DNA of 64,000 nucleotides from Pelagibacterium sediminicola (lineage in GTDB: Bacteria > Pseudomonadota > Alphaproteobacteria > Rhizobiales > Devosiaceae): positions 310,001 through 374,000 of the forward strand of contig NZ_QMEL01000001.1 in assembly GCF_003390885.1 (NCBI RefSeq). The letters are read 5' to 3'. The translations under genes were made by a program, and so were the position numbers. Positions 26,517-37,405 of this stretch are shown one piece after another (position 1 is the stretch's first letter; the number at the start of each line of letters is the position of its first letter). The notes beneath the pieces were generated by a model. That model was given only the letters and a program-made list of their open reading frames with translations, did no database searches and was not told where the DNA came from.

Positions 26517-27836
26517 ATGCCCCAGGCCAATAGAACGATTGTTGCGCTTTCCTCGGGCAGCTTGCCCTCGGGCGTGGCGGTCATCCGGCTGTCGGGGCCT
26601 CGGAGCCTCGATGCGGTCAGGGCGCTGTGCGGAAAACTGCCCGCGCCGCGCCATATGGCGCTGTTACCGCTCAGGGATCCAGGTTCGGGGCTGCTGCTCG
26701 ACAAGGGGATCGTTGCGGTCTTTCCCGCGCCCCGTTCCTTTACCGGGGAAGATTGCGCCGAACTCCAGGTCCATGGCTCGCCCGCCGGGGTCAAGGCCAT
26801 CCTCGATGCGCTCAGCTCGATACCGGGAATCGGGCTGGCCGGGGCTGGAGATTTCACCCGGCGCGCCTTTGAAAACGGCAAGCTCGATCTCACCGCCATC
26901 GAGGGGCTCGGCGATCTTCTGGCCGCCGAGACCGAACACCAGCGCCGTCAGGCCCTGGCCCGGCTGGAGGGCGGGCTCGCCGGGCAGATTCTCGTCTGGC
27001 GTGACGGCCTTTTGGCCGCGCGGGTCGAGATTGAGGCCCACCTCGATTTTTCCGACGAAGACGACGTCCCCTTTACCCTTCCCGATCACTTCGCGCCAGG
27101 GCTTTTGGCCCTCAAGGCCCAACTCGCCGAGGCTTTGGCGGGGTTTACGCGCGGCCGCATCGTGCGTGAGGGGTTCCGGATCGTCCTTGCCGGCCCGCCC
27201 AACGCGGGAAAATCGAGCCTTTTGAACGCGCTTGCCGGCTCGGACCTTGCCATTGTCACTGCCGAAGCGGGCACCACCCGCGACACCCGCGACGTCCTGA
27301 TCGATCTGGGTGGCAGGCTGGTCGTGTTGACCGACACGGCGGGTTTGCGCGACACCGACAGTCTTGCGGAGGCCGAGGGTATAAAGCGCGCCCGGCAGGC
27401 CATGGAGAACGCCGATCTCGTCCTCTGGCTCACGGCCCCCGACACGGCCCCGCCCGGTGGCACGCCCGTCCTGTCGGAAACCCCGCTCTGGACCATCGGC
27501 ACGAAATCCGATCTGGACATCACGACGGCCACAGCCGATCTTTCCTTGTCGGTCAGGACCGGAGAGGGCATGCCGGACTTGCTAAAACGGCTCGAACGCC
27601 ATATTGACAGCCATCTGGGGACCGGCGAAGCGAGCCTTGTCAGCCATTTAAGGGATCGTGACGCGATTGCTGCTGCCGTGCTTGCCATCGAAAGCGCCAT
27701 TACCCATATCGAGCAACCCGAACTGTGTGCCGAGGATCTGCGGGCCGCATCCGATAGTCTGGCCGGTCTGGTCGGGCTGATCGACAGCGAAATGGTGCTC
27801 GACAGGCTGTTCGCCGGTTTCTGCATCGGGAAATGA
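26517..27836 (+). CDS. mnmE: tRNA modification GTPase MnmE
   Basis: With MnmG, installs the 5-(carboxymethyl)aminomethyl group on wobble U34 of several tRNAs. The 439-residue product has an N-terminal folate-binding domain, a G domain at about 220-370 (GPPNAGKSS, TTRDT, DTAG, TKSD), and ends in FCIGK with the catalytic Cys436. The stop codon is overlapped by a parS-like site. mnmG follows after 104 bases. Confidence 0.97.
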   Translation: MPQANRTIVALSSGSLPSGVAVIRLSGPRSLDAVRALCGKLPAPRHMALLPLRDPGSGLLLDKGIVAVFPAPRSFTGEDCAELQVHGSPAGVKAILDALSSIPGIGLAGAGDFTRRAFENGKLDLTAIEGLGDLLAAETEHQRRQALARLEGGLAGQILVWRDGLLAARVEIEAHLDFSDEDDVPFTLPDHFAPGLLALKAQLAEALAGFTRGRIVREGFRIVLAGPPNAGKSSLLNALAGSDLAIVTAEAGTTRDTRDVLIDLGGRLVVLTDTAGLRDTDSLAEAEGIKRARQAMENADLVLWLTAPDTAPPGGTPVLSETPLWTIGTKSDLDITTATADLSLSVRTGEGMPDLLKRLERHIDSHLGTGEASLVSHLRDRDAIAAAVLAIESAITHIEQPELCAEDLRAASDSLAGLVGLIDSEMVLDRLFAGFCIGK

Positions 27837-27848
27837 TTCACGTGAAAC
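27835..27848. promoter_or_regulatory. parS: parS site 1 (mnmE stop)
   Basis: GATTCACGTGAAAC, one mismatch from the near-universal parS core GTTTCACGTGAAAC. It begins on the second base of the mnmE TGA. Confidence 0.82.
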
Positions 27849-27873
27849 GCCCTGGCGCCGATGCTGCAAGAAG

Positions 27874-27887
27874 GATTCACGTGAAAC
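27874..27887. promoter_or_regulatory. parS: parS site 2 (mnmE-mnmG gap)
   Basis: GATTCACGTGAAAC, identical to site 1 and 39 bp from it. Confidence 0.85.
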
Positions 27888-27910
27888 AGGGCAGAAGATG
27901 AACACAACGC

Positions 27911-27924
27911 GATTCACGTGAAAC
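27911..27924. promoter_or_regulatory. parS: parS site 3 (mnmE-mnmG gap)
   Basis: GATTCACGTGAAAC, identical to sites 1 and 2, 37 bp after site 2 and 16 bp before the mnmG start. Confidence 0.85.
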
Positions 27925-27940
27925 AACAAGCTTGGGTGCC

Positions 27941-29809
27941 ATGAGCGATTACGCGGTGATCATTGTCGGGGGCGGGCACGCCGGGGCCGAGGCCGCGGCG
28001 GCTTCGGCGCGGCTGGGTGTGCCGACTGCGCTCGTTACCCATCGGTTTGCAACCATCGGCGAAATGAGCTGCAACCCGGCCATCGGCGGGCTGGGCAAGG
28101 GGCATCTGGTGCGTGAGATCGATGCGCTTGACGGGCTGATGGCGCGCGTCGCCGACCGGGGCGGCATCCAGTTCCGGGTGCTCAATCGCCGCAAGGGTCC
28201 TGCCGTACGCGGCCCCCGCGCCCAGCAGGACCGCAAGCTTTACCGCGAAGCGATGCAGGCCGAACTCGTGGCAACGCCCAATCTCGACATTATCGAGGGG
28301 GAGGTGGACGATCTGATCGTCACGGATGGCGCGGCGCGGGGCGTCGTGTTGCTCGATGGCCGGAGGATCGGTGCGCGGGCCGTGGTCCTCACGACCGGAA
28401 CGTTTCTGCGCGGGCTGATCCATCAGGGCGAAGAAAGCTTTCCCGCCGGCCGGGCCGGTGAAAAGCCGGTATTGGGGCTTTCCGTGCGCCTTGAGGCGCT
28501 CGGCCTGAGGCTCGGGCGCCTCAAGACCGGCACCCCGGCCCGGCTCGATGCGAACTCCATCGATTTTTCCGTCCTTCAAAAGCAGGAGGGGGACAATCCG
28601 CCCGAGCCGTTTTCGGCGTTGACCGAGGCGATCACGACGCCGCAGATCACCTGCTTTGAAACCCGGACCACGCCCGAAGCGCACCGCATCATCACCGAGA
28701 ACCTCTCCCGTTCGGCGCTTTATGGCGGGCGCATCCATTCGAAGGGCCCGCGCTATTGTCCCTCAATCGAGGACAAGGTGGTACGCTTTGCCGACAAGGA
28801 CAGCCATCTGGTCTTTCTCGAACCCGAAGGGCTGGACGATACGACGGTCTACCCCAACGGGGTCTCGAGTTCGCTGCCCGAAGAGGTACAGCTTGCGTTC
28901 CTCCAGACCATGCCGGGGCTCGAAAACGTGGTTATAAAGCGGCCCGGTTATGCCATCGAATACGATCACGTCGATCCTCGCGAACTTTCCCCCTCGTTAA
29001 TGTTGCGCGCGCTGCCGGGGCTCTATCTGGCCGGCCAGATCAACGGCACGACCGGTTATGAGGAAGCCGCCGCGCAGGGACTGCTGGCCGGGGCCAATGC
29101 GGCGCTCGCAACGCTCGGCCGCGCGCCGCTGATCCTCTCGCGCACCAACGCCTATCTGGGGGTGATGATCGACGACCTTATTTCGCGAGGCGTCACCGAA
29201 CCCTATCGCATGTTCACTTCCCGCGCCGAGTACCGGCTCCATTTGCGGGTGGACAATGCCGACCAGCGGCTGACGCAGCTTGGCGTCGATATCGGTCTTG
29301 TCGGCGAAGCCCGACGGGCCCATTTTGCCGCCCGCATGGAAAAGCTCGATCGGGGCCGCACCTTCCTGCAGTCGCTGGCCGTGACGCCCACCGAGGCGCG
29401 ACGGGCCGGGGTGAGCGTCAACGCCGATGGCGTGCGCCGCACCGCCTTCCAGTTGATGAGCTATCCAACCACCGACCGCGCCCAGATCGAGGCGATCTGG
29501 CCGGATGTTTCAGCAATGGAAACAAAGACTTACGAGCAACTGGCGATTGATGCGCAGTACGCCGTCTATCTCGAGCGGCAGCGGGCGGATGTCGCGGCGG
29601 TGCAGCGCGACGAGGCGCGGGAGATCCCCGAATGGCTCGATTACGCCACTCTGCCCGGACTTTCCAACGAGATGAAGCAAAAGCTGATCGATGCACGGCC
29701 GCAGACCATCGCCCAGGCCCAGCGGGTCGAGGGCGTCACCCCTGCGGCGGTGACGCTGATCTTGGCGGTGATCCGCCGGGGGACCATGGACAACAGGAAG
29801 GCGGGATGA
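27941..29809 (+). CDS. mnmG: tRNA uridine-5-carboxymethylaminomethyl modification enzyme MnmG
   Basis: FAD-dependent partner of MnmE. The 622-residue product has the dinucleotide-binding [10 protein letters not shown] at residues 10-19, [33 protein letters not shown] and the MnmG signature [15 protein letters not shown] with its conserved Cys. A TTG at 27932 is in frame, but the ATG at 27941 matches the family start. The stop overlaps rsmG as ATGA. Confidence 0.97.
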   Translation: MSDYAVIIVGGGHAGAEAAAASARLGVPTALVTHRFATIGEMSCNPAIGGLGKGHLVREIDALDGLMARVADRGGIQFRVLNRRKGPAVRGPRAQQDRKLYREAMQAELVATPNLDIIEGEVDDLIVTDGAARGVVLLDGRRIGARAVVLTTGTFLRGLIHQGEESFPAGRAGEKPVLGLSVRLEALGLRLGRLKTGTPARLDANSIDFSVLQKQEGDNPPEPFSALTEAITTPQITCFETRTTPEAHRIITENLSRSALYGGRIHSKGPRYCPSIEDKVVRFADKDSHLVFLEPEGLDDTTVYPNGVSSSLPEEVQLAFLQTMPGLENVVIKRPGYAIEYDHVDPRELSPSLMLRALPGLYLAGQINGTTGYEEAAAQGLLAGANAALATLGRAPLILSRTNAYLGVMIDDLISRGVTEPYRMFTSRAEYRLHLRVDNADQRLTQLGVDIGLVGEARRAHFAARMEKLDRGRTFLQSLAVTPTEARRAGVSVNADGVRRTAFQLMSYPTTDRAQIEAIWPDVSAMETKTYEQLAIDAQYAVYLERQRADVAAVQRDEAREIPEWLDYATLPGLSNEMKQKLIDARPQTIAQAQRVEGVTPAAVTLILAVIRRGTMDNRKAG

Positions 29810-30474
29810 CCGGTTCTTCTGCCCGCCGCACGACGCTTGAACCCTACGAGCCGTTTTTCGGTCGTTTGCCTGAGGCCGTGCTTGCCGATCTGGAAGCGTT
29901 TGGTGAAAGCGTCGAGAAATGGCAGGGGATGCAGAATCTGGTTTCACGTGAAACAGTCTCTGTTCTCTGGGAACGCCATATTCTTGATTCGCTGCAACTT
30001 CTTCCACTGATGGATGCGCATTTGCGCGCCCATGCGCCGGCCAATCTGCTTGATATCGGCTCGGGAGGCGGATTTCCGGCCCTGCCGCTGGCAATTGCGC
30101 TCAAGGATCGGCCCGTTCACCTTCATTTGATCGAATCGCGGGCCCGTAAATGCGCGTTCTTGCGGGCCGTTATCCGGGATTTCGACCTTCCGGCCACTGT
30201 CCACACCGTGCGGATCGAAGAGGCCGAAAAGCCCAAAATCGGCCCGGTTCATGCGGTTACCGCCCGCGCGCTGGCCGGTCTGCCAGTGTTGTTTGGCTAT
30301 ATTGCGCCGTTCTGGCAGGAGGGAACCCGGGGGTTTCTCCATAAGGGACGGGAATATGGTGAAGAACTGCGGCAAGCGGATTCAGTCTGGCGCAGCGATG
30401 TGGTAAAGCATCCCGGTAAGGTCGATCCTCAGGGCGTCATTCTCGAAATTTCTGCCCTTGAACGGATCACGTGA
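29806..30474 (+). CDS. rsmG: 16S rRNA (guanine527-N7)-methyltransferase RsmG
   Basis: SAM-dependent methyltransferase for G527 of 16S rRNA. The 222-residue product has [12 protein letters not shown] near 44, RHILDSLQL, the SAM loop [15 protein letters not shown] at about 83-97 and TARALAGL. A perfect parS palindrome lies inside the gene and encodes part of VSRET. It sits in the classic mnmE-mnmG-rsmG-parA-parB order. Confidence 0.96.
   Translation: MTGSSARRTTLEPYEPFFGRLPEAVLADLEAFGESVEKWQGMQNLVSRETVSVLWERHILDSLQLLPLMDAHLRAHAPANLLDIGSGGGFPALPLAIALKDRPVHLHLIESRARKCAFLRAVIRDFDLPATVHTVRIEEAEKPKIGPVHAVTARALAGLPVLFGYIAPFWQEGTRGFLHKGREYGEELRQADSVWRSDVVKHPGKVDPQGVILEISALERIT
29941..29954. promoter_or_regulatory. 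parS: parS site 4 (perfect, inside rsmG)
   Basis: GTTTCACGTGAAAC, the exact 14-bp consensus palindrome, within codons for VSRET of RsmG. Confidence 0.9.
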
Positions 30475-30510
30475 TCGGAAATGAGCCCTTTTTGGGGGTT
30501 CGGAGGCCAC

Positions 30511-31311
<801 letters not shown>

Positions 31312-31322
31312 TGGAGAATCCC

Positions 31323-32195
31323 ATGAACGATAAACCCTCCCGTCTCGGTCGCGGCCTTGCTGCGCTTATCGGCGATATGGGGCCGGTCGATGCGCCCCGG
31401 CTGGGGGAGGCCGGCGTGCGGCGCCTGCCCGTCGAATTCATCATCGCCAGCCGCGCCAATCCGCGCAAGGATTTCGATCCCGAGCTTCTGGAAGACCTCA
31501 CCAATTCGATCCGCGAAAAGGGCGTGATGCAGCCGCTTCTGGTGCGCCCAAGCGATACGGGTCCCGATGTTTTCGAGATCATTGCCGGCGAGCGCCGTTG
31601 GCGGGCCGCCCAACGGGCGGGGTTGCACGAGGTTCCCGTCATCGTCCGCGAGGTCGATGACAAGGAAGCGCTCGAGCTTGCCATTATCGAGAACGTGCAG
31701 CGCGCCGACCTCAATCCGCTCGAAGAGGCGCAAGGCTATGGCCAGCTCATCGAGCAGTTCGCCTATACCCAGAACGATCTGGCCCAGGTCATCGGCAAAT
31801 CGCGCTCTCACGTCGCCAATACGCTGCGGCTGTTGAAACTGCCGGGGGAGGTGCAGTCCATGCTCGAACGCGGCGAGCTGACCGCCGGGCACGCAAGAAC
31901 GCTCATCACCTCCGACGACCCGCTTGGTCTGGCGCAGCGCATTGTTTCTGCTGGACTTTCCGTGCGCGAGGCCGAGGCGTTACACCAGAAGGACAGCGAC
32001 GCCAGAAAGGCTGTGGCTTCGGCTCCGCGCGGCGCGGCGCCCAAGGACGCCGATACGCTGGCGCTCGAAAAGCAGCTTTCCGACGCGCTGGGGCTTTCGG
32101 TGAGCCTCGACCACAAGGACAAGGGCGGCAAGCTCGAGATCCGCTACAAGACGCTCGACCAGCTCGATCACGTTTGTTCGCGGCTGATCGGGTAG
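31323..32195 (+). CDS. parB: Chromosome partitioning protein ParB (Spo0J)
   Basis: CTP-dependent clamp that loads at parS and spreads. The 290-residue product starts with the basic SRLGRGLAALIGD, which stimulates ParA, then has the CTP-binding GERRWRAAQRAG motif near 89, an HTH around 140-180 (TQNDLAQVIGKSRSHVANTL) and a C-terminal dimer domain. ATG codons at 31308 and 31311 overlap the parA stop; I prefer 31323, which has GGAG 6 bases upstream, but cannot exclude them. Confidence 0.96.
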   Translation: MNDKPSRLGRGLAALIGDMGPVDAPRLGEAGVRRLPVEFIIASRANPRKDFDPELLEDLTNSIREKGVMQPLLVRPSDTGPDVFEIIAGERRWRAAQRAGLHEVPVIVREVDDKEALELAIIENVQRADLNPLEEAQGYGQLIEQFAYTQNDLAQVIGKSRSHVANTLRLLKLPGEVQSMLERGELTAGHARTLITSDDPLGLAQRIVSAGLSVREAEALHQKDSDARKAVASAPRGAAPKDADTLALEKQLSDALGLSVSLDHKDKGGKLEIRYKTLDQLDHVCSRLIG

Positions 32196-32335
32196 GGATT
32201 TTTCTTCATTTGATGGAATCGTCGAGGTTCCGCGTTTGCGGCGGGTCCAGTGCGGTCCAACCCCAACCGCCCGGCAGGCCGTTTCCATCAAAACCTGAAA
32301 CGACCACATGGGAGCGGAGAAGAGAGGAACCGAGT

Positions 32336-32349
32336 GTTTCACATGAAAC
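32336..32349. promoter_or_regulatory. Degenerate parS-like site after parB
   Basis: GTTTCACATGAAAC, a palindrome with a single change from the consensus (G to A in the centre, which breaks the CACGTG core). It lies between the convergent parB and holA genes. The rest of 32196-32393 has no gene or clear terminator. Confidence 0.5.
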
Positions 32350-32393
32350 GCTACCTCGCCTCTTCCGCTATCTCCCTGTAACTTAATGAAAAA

Positions 32394-33416
32394 TCATCGG
32401 CGGGCGGCGGCCATGCAGATGGCGAGCATCGCCTGGCGGGCGATGGCCGGGGCGAGGGCCGTGGTCTTGCGGCTTTGCGCGACGGCTTCGGCAAGGCGCG
32501 CGCAGGCGGCCGCAAGGCCGGTATCGGTCCACAGGCGCAATTGCTGCTCCATTGCGGGCTTGCGCGAGAAATGGATGCGGGGCGTGGCGCGAGAGAGGAC
32601 CTGATTGGCGCTGGCGCCGGCATCGATGTCGGCGCGCATGGTACGCAGGCGGGAAAAATGGTTGAGCGCGACAGCCAGCAGGCGCTGGGTGTCGGTGCCG
32701 GCGGCGCTGGCACGGGTCATCGCCTCGTCGAACCGTCCGGCGTGCCCGGTGCCGATGGCGTCGACCACCGCATCGATGGCCAGCGCCGCGTTGTCGCCGC
32801 AAAGCGCGGTCACGTCCTCGCGCGTGAGGTTGCCGCCCTCGCCCGCGAAAAGCACGAGCTTATCAAGTTCTCGCCGTGTTATCTGCCGATCATTGCCCAG
32901 CATGTCGCGCAGCATGGGGACAACGTCCGGTTCTGTCCGGATGTTGTGTTCGGTAAAAGTCTGGCGGATGAGGAGGTCGACCGCCTGTCCGTTGTCGGCG
33001 TAACAGGGCAGCGCGCGGGCGTCCTTGCGCGCTTCGGCGAGTTTTCGCAGTGCATCGCCGGGCTTGAGATCGCCGCTCTCGACGACAATGAGCACCGGAA
33101 AGCCCTCATCGAGCAATTCAGCAAGGGTCGGGGCCAGCTTGTTGCTGGCGTTGCGGATGCGGATCAGCTTGTCGCCGCCGAAAAGGGACGGCGTACGCGC
33201 CTCGATGCCCAGCCGCTGGGCGTCGGCGTCGATCTCGCTCATCTGGAGGTTGATCAGCGCCTCGGGGTCGGGCGTTTCGCCCATATGGCGTTTGACGATC
33301 AGCCCCCCATTTTCGCTCACCAGTCCGCCATCGGGGCCGTAGACCAGAACGAACCCGTGCGTGAGGTCGGGCGCGGCCAGGAATTTTGCGATATCGCGCC
33401 CCTTGAGCGCGGTCAT
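32394..33416 (-). CDS. holA: DNA polymerase III delta subunit
   Basis: Clamp-loader subunit that opens the beta clamp. The 340-residue product has the expected AAA+-like layout: YGPDGGLVSENG near 27, a Walker B-position region around 100, GNDRQITRRELDKL near 165 and a C-terminal collar domain. It is the last gene of the leuS-lptE-holA run and overlaps lptE by 4 bases. Confidence 0.93.
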   Translation of the reverse strand: MTALKGRDIAKFLAAPDLTHGFVLVYGPDGGLVSENGGLIVKRHMGETPDPEALINLQMSEIDADAQRLGIEARTPSLFGGDKLIRIRNASNKLAPTLAELLDEGFPVLIVVESGDLKPGDALRKLAEARKDARALPCYADNGQAVDLLIRQTFTEHNIRTEPDVVPMLRDMLGNDRQITRRELDKLVLFAGEGGNLTREDVTALCGDNAALAIDAVVDAIGTGHAGRFDEAMTRASAAGTDTQRLLAVALNHFSRLRTMRADIDAGASANQVLSRATPRIHFSRKPAMEQQLRLWTDTGLAAACARLAEAVAQSRKTTALAPAIARQAMLAICMAAARR

Positions 33417-33910
33417 TGCAGCGCGGGGTCGGTCAGAAGCGCGGCAATCACCGATTGGGTGGCGGCGCGCACCGCGTCCTCGTCGGCCTTCTGGCGGGCG
33501 ATATCGTCGGCCAGCACCTGGCCGGTACTGCGATAGTGGGCGGTCGCGGTCCGGCGGCCGGAAGCGAGGATTTCGCCAGATTTTTCAACCTGATAGGTGA
33601 TGGTTGCGACCACCTGCCGGTCGGTTACCGGCTCGGGGCGGTCCGAAAGGCCGATATCGGAAGCCGAAGATGAAACCCGGGCCGTAACGATCGGGGCATC
33701 GGGCGCGCCCGACCTGCCCAGCCGCGCGGCGAGCGTCTGGTAAAAGACCTGTTCGAGCCGCGTATCGGGGCTGGCATAGGCAAGCGGCAGGGGATCGCTC
33801 GTCATCGCGCCGCGGTCCCCGTGCACCGGCGCGATGGTACAGCCGGCCAGCACGAGCGTTGCGGCGGCAAGGGCGAGAAGCGCGCCCCTGCGCGCACTAG
33901 ACCACGACAT
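33413..33910 (-). CDS. lptE: LPS-assembly lipoprotein LptE
   Basis: Outer-membrane lipoprotein plug of the LptD translocon. The 165-residue product has a signal peptide ending in the lipobox LAGC, with the lipidated Cys at residue 24, followed by a beta-rich LptE domain. The leuS-lptE-holA order is characteristic across Gram-negative bacteria and supports the call despite low sequence conservation. Its start overlaps leuS by 14 bases. Confidence 0.88.
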   Translation of the reverse strand: MSWSSARRGALLALAAATLVLAGCTIAPVHGDRGAMTSDPLPLAYASPDTRLEQVFYQTLAARLGRSGAPDAPIVTARVSSSASDIGLSDRPEPVTDRQVVATITYQVEKSGEILASGRRTATAHYRSTGQVLADDIARQKADEDAVRAATQSVIAALLTDPALQ

Positions 33911-36533
33911 TGACGATCCTGTTGGGCACGACGATCACCTTTCTGGGCGCCTTGCCCTCAAGGATGCGCGCAACCGCTTCGAGAGACAAGGCTTTCGTTT
34001 CGATGGTGTCCTGGGACGCGTCCTTGGCGATCTCGATCTCCCCGCGCCGCTTGCCATTGACCTGAACGGCAAGAACCACCGTGTCGTCAACGAGATAGGC
34101 AGGGTTCACATCGGGCCAGGGCGTGTCGGCGACCAGCGTTTCATGCCCCAGCGCCTGCCAGCAGCTTTCGGCCAGATGCGGCATCATGGGGGCGATGAGC
34201 TGGACGAGGCGTTCGCTGGCCTGCCGCAGCGCGTCGAGCTCGGTTGCCGCCGGTGAGTCGCCGATCTCACTCACAAAGCGCGAAATGGCGTTGGCCAGTT
34301 CGTAAATATGGGCCACGGCGCGGTTGAAGCGCAGCGCGGCGATATCCTCGCCGACCTGGGCGGTGGCGCGGTGGGCGGCCTTGAGCATGCCAGTCGATGC
34401 CGTGCCGTTGCCTTCCGATCCGGATGGGGTTGCGGCAAGCTTTAGATTGGCGTCGTTGACGAGCTTATAGATGCGCTGCACGAACCGCCAGGCCCCCTCG
34501 ATCCCCGCCTCGGTCCACTGCACGTCGCGCTCGGGCGGCGAATCGGACAGCACGAACCAGCGCGCCGTGTCTGCGCCGTAGGTGGCGATCATGTCGTCGG
34601 GATCGACCACGTTCTTTTTGGATTTCGACATCTTTTCGACCGAGCCGATCGAAAGGGGCGCGCCGGTGTCGGCGTGTTTGGCAATCCGGTTTCCATCGGC
34701 GCTCTCGATCACCACTTCGGCGGGCGGCACCCATTGGCCTTGTGCGTCCTTATAGGTCTCGTGGGTCACCATGCCTTGCGTGAACAGGCCCTTGAAGGGT
34801 TCGGTCGCCTGCATATGCCCGGTCTTTTGCATGGCGCGGGAGAAAAAGCGCGAATAGAGCAGGTGCAGGATGGCGTGCTCGATCCCCCCGATATACTGGT
34901 CGACCGGCAGCCATTTGTCGGCCATGGCGGGGATGGTCGGCTCGTCGGCGCGCGGGGCGGTGAAGCGCGCGAAATACCACGAGGAATCCACGAACGTGTC
35001 CATGGTGTCGGTTTCGCGCCGCGCCGGTGCGCCGCATTTGGGGCAGGGGACGTGCTTGAACGTTTCGTGGCGGTCGAGCGGGTTGCCAGGGGTGTCGAAC
35101 TCGACGTCTTCGGGCAGCCGCACGGGCAGATCCTTTTTGGGCACGGGCACGGTGCCGCACACCTCGCAATGGATCACCGGGATCGGGCAGCCCCAATAAC
35201 GCTGACGCGAAATGCCCCAGTCGCGCAGGCGGTAATTGATCTGGCGGGTGGCCTGTTTGCGGTTGCCGACCTCGCGCGTTTCAAGCGTTGCCGCGATCTT
35301 TTCCTTGGCCGCCTCGATATCGAGCCCGTCGAGAAAGTCCGAGTTGAACGCGGTACCGGGCCCCGTATAAGCCTCTGTCGAAACAGAGAAATTTTTAGGG
35401 TCTTCCCCCTCGGGCAGCACCACCGGGATCACCGGCAGGCCATAGGCATTGGCAAAATCGAGGTCGCGCTGGTCGTGGGCCGGGCAGCCGAAAATGGCGC
35501 CGGTGCCGTACTCCATCAAAACGAAATTGGCGACATAGACGGGAAGCGTCCGGCCCTCGATCATCGGATGGGCGACTTCGAGCGGGGTCCTGTAGCCCTT
35601 TTTCTCGGCGGTCTCGATGGTCTCAAGGGCCGTGCCCATGCGGTGGCACTCGGCGATGAAACCGGCGAGCGCCGGATCGGTCGCCGCAAGCCCCGTTGCC
35701 AGCGGATGGTCGGGCGAAAGCGCGATAAAGGAGGCGCCGAACAGCGTATCGGGACGGGTGGTGAACACCTCGATCGCTCCCCCGCTCGTCACCTCGAACA
35801 GGATGCGCAGCCCCTCGGAGCGCCCGATCCAGTTGCGCTGCATCAGCCGCACCTTTTCGGGCCAGTCCTCGAGCGTATCGAGCCCGGCCAGAAGGTCCTC
35901 GGCGAAATCGGAGATCTTGAAGAACCACTGGGTCAGCTCGCGCTGCTCGACCGGCGCCCCCGAGCGCCAGCCGCGCCCGTCGATCACCTGCTCATTGGCG
36001 AGCACGGTCCGGTCGACCGGGTCCCAGTTGACCTTGGAGGTTTTTCGCGTGACGAGGCCGGCCTCGAGGAAATCGAGGAACAGCATTTGCTGGCGGTGGT
36101 AATAGTCCTCGTCGCAGGTGGCGAACTCGCGCGACCAGTCGAGCGAAAAGCCCATGGATTGCAACTGCGTGCGCATGGCGGCGATATTGGCGTAGGTCCA
36201 TTCGCGCGGGTGGACCTTGTTGGCCATCGCCGCGTTTTCCGCCGGCATGCCGAAGGCGTCCCAGCCCATGGGGTGGAGCACGTTTTTGCCCTTGGCGCGC
36301 TGGAAGCGCGCCACCACGTCGCCCATCGTATAATTGCGCACATGGCCCATATGGATGCGCCCCGAGGGGTAGGGGAACATCTCGAGCACGTAATAGGGTT
36401 CGCGCGGGTCGTCATTGTGCGAAACGAAGCTTTCGCGCTCGCTCCACACGTTTTGCCAGAACGGTTCGCTCTCGCGCGGGTTGTAGCGCTCGGACGGGCG
36501 GGATCCCGCCTCCTGATCTTGGGCGTTTGCCAT
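33897..36533 (-). CDS. leuS: Leucyl-tRNA synthetase
   Basis: Class I aminoacyl-tRNA synthetase. The 878-residue product has the HIGH-type motif HMGH at 61-64 within [19 protein letters not shown], an editing domain in the middle, a zinc-type CPKCGAP insert, and KMSKSKKN near 633. Length is normal. It starts the leuS-lptE-holA operon on the minus strand, divergent from yggS. Confidence 0.98.
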   Translation of the reverse strand: MANAQDQEAGSRPSERYNPRESEPFWQNVWSERESFVSHNDDPREPYYVLEMFPYPSGRIHMGHVRNYTMGDVVARFQRAKGKNVLHPMGWDAFGMPAENAAMANKVHPREWTYANIAAMRTQLQSMGFSLDWSREFATCDEDYYHRQQMLFLDFLEAGLVTRKTSKVNWDPVDRTVLANEQVIDGRGWRSGAPVEQRELTQWFFKISDFAEDLLAGLDTLEDWPEKVRLMQRNWIGRSEGLRILFEVTSGGAIEVFTTRPDTLFGASFIALSPDHPLATGLAATDPALAGFIAECHRMGTALETIETAEKKGYRTPLEVAHPMIEGRTLPVYVANFVLMEYGTGAIFGCPAHDQRDLDFANAYGLPVIPVVLPEGEDPKNFSVSTEAYTGPGTAFNSDFLDGLDIEAAKEKIAATLETREVGNRKQATRQINYRLRDWGISRQRYWGCPIPVIHCEVCGTVPVPKKDLPVRLPEDVEFDTPGNPLDRHETFKHVPCPKCGAPARRETDTMDTFVDSSWYFARFTAPRADEPTIPAMADKWLPVDQYIGGIEHAILHLLYSRFFSRAMQKTGHMQATEPFKGLFTQGMVTHETYKDAQGQWVPPAEVVIESADGNRIAKHADTGAPLSIGSVEKMSKSKKNVVDPDDMIATYGADTARWFVLSDSPPERDVQWTEAGIEGAWRFVQRIYKLVNDANLKLAATPSGSEGNGTASTGMLKAAHRATAQVGEDIAALRFNRAVAHIYELANAISRFVSEIGDSPAATELDALRQASERLVQLIAPMMPHLAESCWQALGHETLVADTPWPDVNPAYLVDDTVVLAVQVNGKRRGEIEIAKDASQDTIETKALSLEAVARILEGKAPRKVIVVPNRIVNVVV

Positions 36534-36622
36534 GGATTATAGCCGGGCCTTGACTTGAGGATTTATCGGGGCTTTGGGTAGGCGACCATCACCAGAAAAG
36601 CCCAGCGAGGTCAACCGTCCAG

Positions 36623-37297
36623 ATGTCCCAGACCGCCCCGGAAACCGCCCTTGAGCGCCTCGAAGCGATAAGGGAGCGCATGGCGCGCGCCGCTGGCCGG
36701 ATCGCGGGCGGGGGCAAGGCCGAACTCGTCGCGGTCTCCAAGACCTTTTCGCCCGAGGCGATCGAGGAGGTGATCGTAGCGGGCCAGCGCCGGTTCGGGG
36801 AGAACCGGGTGCAGGAGGCGCAGGGCAAATGGCCCGCGCTGAGGCAAAAATACCCCGATCTCGTCCTCCATCTCATCGGCCCGCTCCAGACCAACAAGGC
36901 GCGCGAGGCGGTGGCGCTGTTCGATGTCATCGAAAGCCTCGACCGGGAACGGCTCGCCCGGGTGCTGGCCGCCGAAATGGAAAAGCAGGACCGGCGCCTG
37001 CCGTGTTTTGTCCAGGTCAATATCGGGGCCGAGCCGCAAAAGGCCGGGGTCGCGATCGACCAAACCCCCGATTTCGTCGCGCTGTGCCAGAACACCTATG
37101 GGCTCGATGTCGTGGGACTGATGTGCATTCCCCCGATCGACCAGCCCCCGGGACCCTATTTCGCACAACTGGCGGGGCTTGCGGAACGCTCCGGGCTCCA
37201 AAAGCTTTCCATGGGCATGAGCGCCGATTTCGAGACCGCCATCCTCATGGGTGCGACCCAGGTGCGGGTGGGCTCGGCGCTGTTTGGCGCGCGATAA
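36623..37297 (+). CDS. yggS: PLP homeostasis protein YggS (PROSC family)
   Basis: Pyridoxal-phosphate-binding protein that buffers PLP levels. The 224-residue product has ELVAVSKTF with the PLP Lys at residue 40, FGENRVQEAQ near 59, HLIGPLQTNK near 83, and SMGMSADFETAI plus RVGSALFG near the end for phosphate binding. No catalytic activity is expected. Confidence 0.94.
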   Translation: MSQTAPETALERLEAIRERMARAAGRIAGGGKAELVAVSKTFSPEAIEEVIVAGQRRFGENRVQEAQGKWPALRQKYPDLVLHLIGPLQTNKAREAVALFDVIESLDRERLARVLAAEMEKQDRRLPCFVQVNIGAEPQKAGVAIDQTPDFVALCQNTYGLDVVGLMCIPPIDQPPGPYFAQLAGLAERSGLQKLSMGMSADFETAILMGATQVRVGSALFGAR

Positions 37298-37405
37298 CAA
37301 GGATTTGATCGCATCCCCCCGCCGGGCCGCCACAATTGTACTTAGAAGGAAGATACGGCGGCATAAATCCCTGTCGGCACAAACTAGATTTCGTATGAGG
37401 GCCCC

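Noticed and set aside
34674-36542. A 622-codon frame antisense to leuS
   Set aside because: Shadow frame; leuS has all synthetase motifs.
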